Source of the DNA: Lysobacter enzymogenes
Lineage (GTDB): Bacteria; Pseudomonadota; Gammaproteobacteria; Xanthomonadales; Xanthomonadaceae
Assembly: GCF_900106525.1 (NCBI RefSeq)
Contig: NZ_FNOG01000002.1
Location: 428,221-492,220 of the forward strand
DNA: 64,000 bases
Direction: 5' to 3'
The stretch's first letter is position 1; the number at the start of each line of letters is the position of its first letter. Shown in pieces: positions 57,147 to 64,000 of this stretch. The notes under the pieces were generated by a model that worked only from the letters and a program-made list of their open reading frames with translations, ran no database searches and was not told where the DNA came from. A program made the position numbers and the translations under genes.

Positions 57147-58160
57147 CTACAGCATCAGCGCCACGTCTTTGGCCGCCGCGTCCGCCGGCGGCGCGCCGTC
57201 GCGCCAGAACGCTTCGACCCACGGCCGCACCAGGTCGAGTTGGGTCGAAGCGCCGCGCACCGCGCCGAAGCGGCGCAGATTGTCGGACTGCAGCGCCAGC
57301 ATGCGCGCGTCCTGGTCGTTGACCCGCTTGAGCAGCGGCCACACCAGCGCGCGCACCAGCCACGCCGGCGCCCAGCGGTTTTCCACATGCAGGGTCGCGA
57401 ACACCGAAGTGGTGGCAGCATCGTGCGGCGCGAAATGCAGGCTGATGCGCACCGCCCCACCGTTGCGGTAGCGGTATTCGATCTGCGCGCTGCCCGGCGC
57501 ATCGAACAGCGCGCGCTCGCTTTCGCGCGGCGATTCGAACAATCGGTACAACAGGCCCGATTGCTGGGCCTGGCCGAGGTAATCGACCGCGAAACCTTCG
57601 GCCGACGGCGCGAACCGCGCCGTCGTCGGTTGCCGCGCGGCGCCGCGGCGCACCAGCCCCGGATGGATCCAGTGGGTGTGCAGCGGGTCGAGGAAATTCT
57701 CGATCGCATCGACCACGTGCGCGCGCCACTGGGTCTGCCACAGGAAGCGGCGCGAACCGGGCGGATTGCGCCGCACCATCGCCGGCAGCTCGCCCTCGTC
57801 GCGGCCGTCGGCGCGCAGCCAGATCAGGCCGTCGTGCTCGCGCACCGCGGCGCGGCGCACGCGCACCTGCGGCAGCGCGCCTCCCGCGGGCAGACCCGGA
57901 ATGTCGCGCAGCCGGCCTTCGGCATCGAAGCGCCAGCCGTGGTACGGGCACGCCAGCCCGCCATCGCGGCAGGTTCCCTGCGACAGCGGCGCGTGCCGGT
58001 GCGGGCAGCGGTCTTCCAGCGCGAACGCGCGGCCGGCGCCGTCGCGCGCCAGCACGTAAGGCCGGTCGAGCAGGCTCACCGCCACCGGCTTGGCGCGCAG
58101 GCGCTCGCCGCACAGCGCGGCGAACCAGCGCGACTGATGCGAGGGATGCCAGCCGCTCAT
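57147..58160 (-). CDS. Rieske non-heme iron oxygenase
   Basis: A 337-residue oxygenase large subunit. The Rieske [2Fe-2S] ligands are C52/H54 and C71/H74 (DRCPHRHAP, ACPYHGW). The mononuclear iron site is in ENFLDPLHTHWIHPG (H161, H166, with D158 relaying electrons). No reductase or ferredoxin gene lies next to it. It is the last gene of a leftward ATP-grasp/GNAT/Rieske operon, 46 bases behind the GNAT gene, so it likely oxidises a product of that pathway rather than an environmental aromatic. Confidence 0.88.
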   Translation of the reverse strand: MSGWHPSHQSRWFAALCGERLRAKPVAVSLLDRPYVLARDGAGRAFALEDRCPHRHAPLSQGTCRDGGLACPYHGWRFDAEGRLRDIPGLPAGGALPQVRVRRAAVREHDGLIWLRADGRDEGELPAMVRRNPPGSRRFLWQTQWRAHVVDAIENFLDPLHTHWIHPGLVRRGAARQPTTARFAPSAEGFAVDYLGQAQQSGLLYRLFESPRESERALFDAPGSAQIEYRYRNGGAVRISLHFAPHDAATTSVFATLHVENRWAPAWLVRALVWPLLKRVNDQDARMLALQSDNLRRFGAVRGASTQLDLVRPWVEAFWRDGAPPADAAAKDVALML

Positions 58161-58206
58161 GCGCGGCGCGCTGCGGCGATGGCGACGGCGGCTCGGTGCT
58201 TGCGCT

Positions 58207-59319
58207 TCATAGCCCGAATCTTCGCATGATCGGCACGCCGACCCGCCGGGTCAGCAGCGACAACGCCGCCAGCGCGCGGCGCGTGCGCGCCGGCCGGTGA
58301 CGGGCGTAGACCGCGCTGTATTCGATGCTGGCCTCGCCGCCGCGCAGGCGTTTGAACCCAGCCGCGCCGGCGCTGAAGTTGACCGTGTCGCCCTCGGCGA
58401 TGGCTCGCTCGAACGTGGTCGCGGTGAGCAAACGGTAGAGCCCCATGCGCTGCGGCAGAGCGGTGTCGTAACCGACGATGGGCGTGGTCAAGGTGCCGCC
58501 GAAGCCGAACACGCCGGCGATGCAGATCAGCTGCCCGGCCTCGTCGCGGAAACCGTCGAAGCGCAGCAGCCCGGCGCGGTGCCACTCGCGCAGAAAACGC
58601 TCGCTGTAGCGCGGGTTGAACCCCGAATACTTGTCCATGTACAGGCTCTGGTAGAGCCAGGCGATGCGCGCGTAGTCGTCCTCGCCGATGTCCTGGTCGC
58701 GCGCGCGCCGCGGCTGCCGCGCGGCCAGCTTCAGGTCGATGCGCAGGTTGTGCCGGCGCTGCGCCGATGCGGCGACATCGCGGAACAGATACACCTGCCG
58801 GCTCGGAATCAGCGCGAAACCAAGCGCCTCGCACTCGGCCAACCAATCGGCGTGCTGGTCGCGGTTGAGCGAACGCAGCCACACCGCGCGATCGGGCCAG
58901 CGCTGCAGCGCGCCACGCAACAGCCGCGCGGCGCTGCCCGGGCGCCACTGCGGATACAGATTGGTCGACAGCCACCAGTTGTTGATCGCCACCGCACGGT
59001 CGATGCCGGCGCGGCGCAGCCAGCCGTCGAGCCCGCGTCCGCCGGCGCGCAGCAGCGGCGCCGCGGCGGACGGCGCGTAGCGCACGGCCTCTTCGGTGGC
59101 GTAATCGCCGTAAGTGGTGCGCGGCGAGCAGACCCAGGCGTTACCGTCGATGTCGCCGTCGTCGACGCTGACCGGATAGCGGCGCGCGCCGTCGTCGAGG
59201 AACTCCGCGCGGGTGGCCAGGTTGGCGACCAGTTCGCGCGAGTCGACGCCGGCGTGGATGCGTTCGAACGCCTGCACGCGGCGGGCGAATTCGTCGTCGC
59301 TGCGGGCCGGCGCGGTCAC
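58207..59319 (-). CDS. GNAT/FemAB-like acyltransferase
   Basis: A 370-residue protein with an acyl-CoA N-acyltransferase fold: the SLYMDKYSGFNPRYSERFL region, followed by LICIAGVFGFGGTLTTPIVG and a C-terminal NFSAGAAGFKRLRGG. It starts at GTG, overlapping the ATP-grasp stop by 4 bases (GTGA), so the two proteins are made in step. Members of this family attach amino-acyl or acyl groups to small molecules. The acceptor is unknown but is probably the ATP-grasp product. Confidence 0.8.
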   Translation of the reverse strand: MTAPARSDDEFARRVQAFERIHAGVDSRELVANLATRAEFLDDGARRYPVSVDDGDIDGNAWVCSPRTTYGDYATEEAVRYAPSAAAPLLRAGGRGLDGWLRRAGIDRAVAINNWWLSTNLYPQWRPGSAARLLRGALQRWPDRAVWLRSLNRDQHADWLAECEALGFALIPSRQVYLFRDVAASAQRRHNLRIDLKLAARQPRRARDQDIGEDDYARIAWLYQSLYMDKYSGFNPRYSERFLREWHRAGLLRFDGFRDEAGQLICIAGVFGFGGTLTTPIVGYDTALPQRMGLYRLLTATTFERAIAEGDTVNFSAGAAGFKRLRGGEASIEYSAVYARHRPARTRRALAALSLLTRRVGVPIMRRFGL

Positions 59320-60476
59320 AGCTCCGGCAACTCCTCGCCGTCCCATTCGATGTCGCGCGTCGCCGCCTCGCGCAACCCGCCGCCGCGGCGCAGCGCGGTG
59401 GCGGCATAGGCGCCCAGATCGGCCAGCGCGCCGAGCGGCGGCGAACGGTCGCCGGGCACCGCCAGCACATCGTCGGCGCGGCGCCAGTCGCGCAGCCACT
59501 GGCGCGCGCGCCCGTGCGCCAGCGCTTGCGCGAGTCCGGCGCCGAGCATCACCGGTGCGAGCATGCGCGGCCGCGCCGGGCGCGCATCGACGCAGGCGAT
59601 GTCCGCGCCGAGCAGCGCCGCCGGCAGATCGTCTTCGGCGCCGAACAAATGCACGCCGCTGGTCGCGCGCGGATTGCATTCCAGCACCGTGACGCCGCCG
59701 TCCTCGCCGACGATCCAGTCGAACGAAATCTGGCCGGTGTAGCCGATCTTGCCGACGAAACGCTCGACGAAGCCGCGGATCGCCGCATTCGGCGCCGGCT
59801 CGAAATAGAAGCTGGAACTGCGGTTGAGCCGGTACGCCGGCCGATACACCGAGTGCGCGAGCAGGCGGCCGCGATCGGCAACGCTGTAGGAACACAGCTC
59901 GGTGCCGGCGTGGAAGCGCTGCGCGACCCAGGTCTGCGCCAGCGGCAGCGGCGCCGCGTCGGCGGGCATGCCTTGCGGATACAAGCGCACATGCACGCCG
60001 AAACGCGAGTACTCGGGCTTGAGCACCAGCGGCCGGCCCGCGGCCCACTCGCGCGCTTGCTCGAGCGTGCGCACCGCGGCGCTGTCGGGCACGTTCGCAC
60101 CGCAGCCGCGCGCCAGTTCGAGGAAGCGCAGCTTGCTGTGCAGCTCGCGCAGTGTGTCGAACCCGTCGACCAACACGCGCACGGACGCCGGCAGCGCGCT
60201 GCGGTAACGCGACAGCCAGAACGCTTCCTCGCAGGTCGGCACGATCAGGTCGATGCGGTGCTCGGCGACGATGCGAGCGAGATCGGCGGCGAACTGCGCC
60301 GCGTCGAAGCGCGGGCCGGCGATCGGCAGGCTCGCGCCGACCGCGTTCGACCAGCCCGACAGCCGGCACGACACGCTGTCGGCGACGATGGCCCGGGCGC
60401 GCCCGCCCGCGCGGAAGCGGCGGGCGATTTCCAGTGCGGCCGGCGCGCGGGCGCCGAGGACGAGAACAGTGGGCAT
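59316..60476 (-). CDS. ATP-grasp ligase-like protein
   Basis: A 386-residue ATP-grasp protein. LVLGARAPAALEIARRFRA is the preATP-grasp Rossmann start, RPLVLKPEYSRFGV contains the ATP lysine, and SFDWIVGEDGGVTVLECNPR carries the metal-binding Glu and Asn. Such enzymes join a carboxylate to an amine, thiol or other nucleophile through an acyl-phosphate. The MPTVLV start removes 54 non-family residues. It opens the three-gene operon; the substrate cannot be named from sequence. Confidence 0.83.
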   Translation of the reverse strand: MPTVLVLGARAPAALEIARRFRAGGRARAIVADSVSCRLSGWSNAVGASLPIAGPRFDAAQFAADLARIVAEHRIDLIVPTCEEAFWLSRYRSALPASVRVLVDGFDTLRELHSKLRFLELARGCGANVPDSAAVRTLEQAREWAAGRPLVLKPEYSRFGVHVRLYPQGMPADAAPLPLAQTWVAQRFHAGTELCSYSVADRGRLLAHSVYRPAYRLNRSSSFYFEPAPNAAIRGFVERFVGKIGYTGQISFDWIVGEDGGVTVLECNPRATSGVHLFGAEDDLPAALLGADIACVDARPARPRMLAPVMLGAGLAQALAHGRARQWLRDWRRADDVLAVPGDRSPPLGALADLGAYAATALRRGGGLREAATRDIEWDGEELPEL

Positions 60477-60870
60477 GCGGCGGCGGTGCGTGGCGGAAGC
60501 TGAGCGATCGCGGCGCTGACGCGCGGCGGTCGATCGTGCGGACCGGCAAGGATCGAAGCATGGGCGCGGGTTAGCAAGCCCGGGGGCGCGGCAACGCGGC
60601 CGCGATGCGGCGTCGCAGGCGAGCGAAACGGTCTGCATCGCTGGCCGCCGCGCCTGCCGTTCGTCGTCGGGCGCATCGGGCCGCTCGCGCCTTTCGCCTT
60701 AAAACCACGATTTTTCAATTAGTTACCAAATTAATCGGCCGCCCGCCGCGCCTCAGGGCTGGGGCGCGCCCCAGGTACCTTCAGGCCGCGCGAGCTTGCT
60801 AGGGTCGGCCTGAAAAGCGCTTTCGCCGCGACCCGGCCCCGGCCGGGCGCGCCCCCAGGAGGGTGTTCTC
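60477..60870. promoter_or_regulatory. Divergent spacer with AT-rich promoter candidate
   Basis: This 394-base spacer separates the ATP-grasp operon from the next gene. Bases 60698-60745 (atttttcaattagttaccaa within it) form a sharp AT-rich island in very GC-rich surroundings and are the best promoter candidate for the rightward gene 125 bases away. Elsewhere nothing was recognised. Confidence 0.5.
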
Positions 60871-61770
60871 ATGGCAGACGCAGGCAACGGAGTTTCCGGT
60901 TCGGATTCCTCGCGCAACGCATCCGACGCCGCGCAACGCTCGGCCGAAACCGCCGCCGCGCAGCAGGCCGCCGCCGACAAGGCCGCCGCCGACGCCGTCG
61001 CGGCCGCCGCGGTCGATCCGGTCCAGGCCGCGCCGGTCGACCTGAGCATTTCGCCAGCGACGATCTCGCAACTCAGCGCCATCCCCGTGGACACGGTGCC
61101 CAACCTGGCCTCGTTCCCCACCCTCGGCGGCGTGCCGACCGCGGCCACCTACGCCGACATCGCCCAGAAACCGGCGGTGCCGGCGAGCATCGAAACCAAC
61201 GTCTGGTCGCCGAGCTTCAGCATCACTCCGAACGAGCCGGCCGCGGTGGCCGCCGCGTCGCTCAGCGATGTCTCGATCAATCTCGGCCTGAACCATGTCG
61301 GCGACTTCAACGCCAGCATCGAAGCGCGCATGGACATCGCGCCGGCCAGCGTGACCGGCTTCGCCAGCGTCAGCTTCAACAACAGCTTCGACAGCCTCAG
61401 CCTGAGCACGACGCTGGGCCCGTTCGGGCCGAACTCCACGCCGAACTACAGCGCCACCCTCGCCGGCAAGACCACGCTGGGCAACCTCGCCGATTTCGAT
61501 TTCAGCGCCAGCGCGACCTTCAACAACCAGGGCTTCGACAACGCCGCGGCCAGCGGCAAGCTCACCCGCAGCATCGCCGAAGGCTGGAGCGGCTCGGTGC
61601 AGTTGGGCGTCAGCGCCGACCGCCAAGGCGTTAACCGGCTCAACGGCGAAGGCGCGCTGGACATGAACCAGAACGGCCTGAATGTCGGCTTCGTCGGCCG
61701 CGGCAGCGTCGATCTGCGCACGGGCGATACCAGCGGCTACTTCGGCGTCCACGCCAAGGGACAGTTCTGA
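60871..61770 (+). CDS. Hypothetical Ala-rich and beta-repeat protein
   Basis: A 299-residue protein of unknown function, preceded by an aggagggtg ribosome site. No signal peptide is visible. Residues about 1-55 are an Ala/Asp/Ser-rich helix (AAAQQAAADKAAADAVAAAA), and about 125-299 show regularly alternating beta strands (FNASIEARMDIAPASVTGFA; YSATLAGKTTLGNLADFDFS), ending in a phenylalanine. It could be a beta-barrel or autotransported/type-I-exported surface protein. No known family was recognised. Confidence 0.7.
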   Translation: MADAGNGVSGSDSSRNASDAAQRSAETAAAQQAAADKAAADAVAAAAVDPVQAAPVDLSISPATISQLSAIPVDTVPNLASFPTLGGVPTAATYADIAQKPAVPASIETNVWSPSFSITPNEPAAVAAASLSDVSINLGLNHVGDFNASIEARMDIAPASVTGFASVSFNNSFDSLSLSTTLGPFGPNSTPNYSATLAGKTTLGNLADFDFSASATFNNQGFDNAAASGKLTRSIAEGWSGSVQLGVSADRQGVNRLNGEGALDMNQNGLNVGFVGRGSVDLRTGDTSGYFGVHAKGQF

Positions 61771-61776
61771 CGCCAT

Positions 61777-61808
61777 AAAAAAAGAAGCCAGCTTTCGCTG
61801 GCCTCTTC
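61777..61808 (-). terminator. Rho-independent terminator of pilU
   Basis: Read leftward, the stem gaggccagc / gctggcttc with an aaa-type loop is followed by a run of seven T. It lies between the converging unknown gene and pilU and ends the pilT-pilU transcript. Confidence 0.85.
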
Positions 61809-61836
61809 GAACAAGCGTCTCGATGCGACCGGGCGC

Positions 61837-63003
61837 TCACCGCACCTCAGCCACCTCAACCCCATCCAGCCCCTGCGACAAGGTCCGCGCGTCGCCGCCC
61901 TGCGCCAGCTTGATGCGCAGGCGCACCTCGTTCTGCGAGTCGGCGTAGCGCAGCGCGTCTTCGTAGCTGATCTCGCCGGCCTGGTACAGCTCGAACAGGG
62001 CCTGGTCGAAGGTCTTCATGCCGAGCTGCACGGAGTCCTTCATCAGCTCTTTCAGCTTGTGGATCTCGCCGTCGCGGATGTAGTCCTGCGCCAGCGGGGT
62101 GCCGAGCAGGATCTCCATCGCCACCCGGCGGCCCTTGCCGTCGGGAGTCGGGATCAGCTGCTGCGCGACCACGCCCTTGAGGTTCAGCGACAAGTCCATC
62201 AGCAGCTGCAGGCGGCGGTCTTCGGGGAAGAAGTTGATGATGCGGTCCATCGCCTGGTTGGCGTTGTTGGCGTGCAGCGTGCACAGCACCAGGTGGCCGG
62301 TTTCGGCGAAGGCGATGGCGTGGTCCATGCCTTCGCGGGTGCGCACCTCGCCGATCATGATCACGTCCGGCGCCTGGCGCAGGGTGTTCTTCAGCGCGGC
62401 GTCCCAGCTGTCGGTGTCGATGCCGACTTCGCGCTGGGTGATGATGCAGCCCTCGTGGCGGTGCACGAACTCGATCGGGTCTTCGATGGTGATGATGTGG
62501 CCGGTCGAGTTCTGGTTGCGGTAGCCGATCATCGCCGCCAGCGAGGTCGACTTGCCGGTGCCGGTGGCGCCGACGAAGATGATGATGCCGCGCTTGGTCA
62601 TCGCCAGCGTCTTGATGATCGGCGGCAGGTTCAGCTCTTCGACGGTCGGGATCTTGGTCTCGATCCGGCGCAGCACCATGCCGACCTGGTTGCGCTGGTA
62701 GAAGCAGCTCACGCGAAAGCGGCCGACGCCGGTGACGCCGATGGCGAAGTTGCACTCGTGGGTCTTTTCGAACTCTTCGCGCTGCTGCGGGCTCATCACG
62801 TTCAGCACGAGGTCGCGGCTTTGCTGCGGCGTCAGCGGGTTCTGGGTGATCGGCGCGATCTTGCCGTGCACCTTCATCGACGGCGGCATGCCGGCGGTGA
62901 TGAACAAGTCGGAGGCGCGCTGGTGCGCCATCAGCTTGAGGAAGGAGGTGAAATCGATCGCGCCGGAGGCGGTGGTCGGATTGGTCGGAGCGGGCGTGTT
63001 CAT
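61837..63003 (-). CDS. pilU: Type IV pilus retraction ATPase PilU
   Basis: A 388-residue AAA+ ATPase. Walker A is VGATGTGKST, the Asp box TIEDPIEFVH, Walker B IMIGEVRTREGM, and the His box GHLVLCTLHANN. It is longer at the N terminus than PilT and follows pilT in the same direction, the normal pilT-pilU order. It assists PilT in high-force retraction. A strong terminator follows. Confidence 0.94.
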   Translation of the reverse strand: MNTPAPTNPTTASGAIDFTSFLKLMAHQRASDLFITAGMPPSMKVHGKIAPITQNPLTPQQSRDLVLNVMSPQQREEFEKTHECNFAIGVTGVGRFRVSCFYQRNQVGMVLRRIETKIPTVEELNLPPIIKTLAMTKRGIIIFVGATGTGKSTSLAAMIGYRNQNSTGHIITIEDPIEFVHRHEGCIITQREVGIDTDSWDAALKNTLRQAPDVIMIGEVRTREGMDHAIAFAETGHLVLCTLHANNANQAMDRIINFFPEDRRLQLLMDLSLNLKGVVAQQLIPTPDGKGRRVAMEILLGTPLAQDYIRDGEIHKLKELMKDSVQLGMKTFDQALFELYQAGEISYEDALRYADSQNEVRLRIKLAQGGDARTLSQGLDGVEVAEVR

Positions 63004-63118
63004 GCGGCTACCTCCTCGGGAGGTCGTTTACGGCGGCGAGGGCCGTCGGGGGATGTGGTGCTCGCGGCTGGCGCGACGTCGTCGGGCGGCGCGGCAGGCG
63101 CGCCGCCGGGGCGGGGCG

Positions 63119-64000
63119 TCATTCGAACAGACGCTTGTCCTTGGCGTACTCGCGGGCCTGCGGGCGCAGGATCAGGCCGCGCTTGACCAGGTCTTGCAGG
63201 TGCTGGTCCAGGGTCATCATGCCGAAGTTCTGGCCGGTCTGGATCGCCGAATACATCTGCGCGACCTTGTCCTCGCGGATCAGGTTGCGGATGGCGGGGA
63301 TGCCGACCATGATTTCCCAGGCCGCGGTACGGCCGCCGCCGACCTTCTTCAGCAGCGCCTGCGAGATCACCGCGCGCAACGATTCCGACAGCATCGAGCG
63401 CACCATCGGCTTTTCGCCGGCGGGGAACACGTCGATGATGCGGTCCACGGTCTTGGCCGCCGAGGAGGTGTGCAGGGTGCCGAACACCAGGTGGCCGGTT
63501 TCCGCGGCGGTCAGCGCCAGGCGGATGGTTTCCAGGTCGCGCAACTCGCCCACGAGGATGTAGTCGGGGTCTTCGCGCAGCGCCGAGCGCAGGGCCTCGT
63601 TGAAGCCGTGGGTGTCGCGGTGGACTTCGCGCTGGTTGATCAGGCACTTCTGCGAGGTGTGCACGAACTCGATCGGGTCTTCGACCGAGAGGATGTGCGC
63701 GTACTCGCTCTTGTTGATGTGGTCGATCATCGCCGCCAGCGTGGTCGACTTGCCCGAGCCGGTCGGCCCGGTCACCAGGATCAGGCCCTGCGGCTGCTCG
63801 ATCAGCTGGCGGAAGATCGGCGGACAGCCCAGGTCTTCGAGGGTCAGCACCTCGGAGGGAATGGTACGGAACACCGCGCCGGCGCCGCGGTTCTGGTTGA
63901 AGGCGTTGACGCGGAAGCGCGCCAGGCCGGGGATCTCGAAGGAGAAGTCGACTTCCAGGAACTCTTCGAAGTCGCGCCGCTGCTTGTCCGACATGATGTC
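63119..64000 (-). CDS. pilT: Type IV pilus retraction ATPase PilT (truncated by window edge)
   Basis: About 294 residues of PilT are visible; the start codon is beyond the right edge, and the sequence continues in frame to the last base. Walker A VTGPTGSGKST, Asp box SVEDPIEFVH, Walker B ILVGELRDLETI and His box GHLVFGTLHTSS are present, and the C-terminal LILRPQAREYAKDKRLF is typical. PilT drives pilus retraction for twitching motility. The 115-base gap to pilU supports co-transcription. Confidence 0.94.
   Translation of the reverse strand, partial: DIMSDKQRRDFEEFLEVDFSFEIPGLARFRVNAFNQNRGAGAVFRTIPSEVLTLEDLGCPPIFRQLIEQPQGLILVTGPTGSGKSTTLAAMIDHINKSEYAHILSVEDPIEFVHTSQKCLINQREVHRDTHGFNEALRSALREDPDYILVGELRDLETIRLALTAAETGHLVFGTLHTSSAAKTVDRIIDVFPAGEKPMVRSMLSESLRAVISQALLKKVGGGRTAAWEIMVGIPAIRNLIREDKVAQMYSAIQTGQNFGMMTLDQHLQDLVKRGLILRPQAREYAKDKRLFE

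Overview
This window is a high-GC (roughly 70%) chromosomal segment from a gammaproteobacterium of the Xanthomonadaceae, most likely Lysobacter or a close relative. The evidence is the combination of the murA-ibaG / kdsD-kdsC-lptCAB-rpoN-hpf-ptsN-hprK-rapZ-ptsH-ptsI block, pilU-pilT, a CysB-like regulator beside cysG-cysK, an X-T4SS-type effector, and many REP-like palindromes. The genus is inferred from gene content, not proven. No rRNA, tRNA, CRISPR array, insertion sequence or phage gene was found.

Layout. 0-4 kb: sulfur assimilation (CysB-like regulator, siroheme synthase, cysteine synthase). 4.4-7.3 kb: MurNAc recycling (amgK-murU), then an RNA 2'-phosphotransferase next to a macrodomain hydrolase. 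7.8-12.1 kb: hda, a PerM-type permease and a DUF2066 protein read leftward; purM reads rightward. 12.1-29.7 kb: an accessory segment lying between purM and purN. It carries small orphan membrane proteins, an aminophosphonate operon (phosphonatase-like HAD, MFS-like permease, FAD amine oxidase), a TPR-PAS membrane protein, a secreted phosphodiesterase with hemopexin repeats, phnF, a stand-alone phnM and a TonB-dependent receptor. 29.7-32 kb: purN and two tandem DUF3108 proteins. 32-46 kb: envelope and nitrogen-PTS core (murA, ibaG, kdsD, kdsC, lptCAB, rpoN, hpf, ptsN, hprK, rapZ, EIIA-Man-like, ptsH, ptsI). 46-55 kb: serine hydrolase, mgtE, an X-T4SS effector/immunity pair, a lipoprotein esterase, the algH-ruvX-pyrB operon, and tag. 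55-60.5 kb: a DUF4153 membrane protein and a three-gene ATP-grasp/GNAT/Rieske operon. 60.9-64 kb: an unknown beta-rich protein, pilU, and pilT cut by the window edge.

The most interesting system is the phosphonate segment. One 12-base sequence, CACTAGACAGGT, occurs exactly three times: 79-95 bases before the start codons of the HAD operon, phnM (also beside divergent phnF) and the TonB receptor. This makes a PhnF-type regulon very likely: outer-membrane receptor, inner-membrane permease, PhnM amidohydrolase, FAD oxidase and C-P hydrolase. The neighbouring secreted phosphodiesterase has a four-blade hemopexin propeller that appears to be inserted inside a beta-sandwich domain. Other notable items are the X-T4SS metallopeptidase effector with its lipoprotein partner, the ATP-grasp/GNAT/Rieske mini-cluster, the KptA-macrodomain pair, and a structured dispersed repeat of about 240-300 bases present three times.
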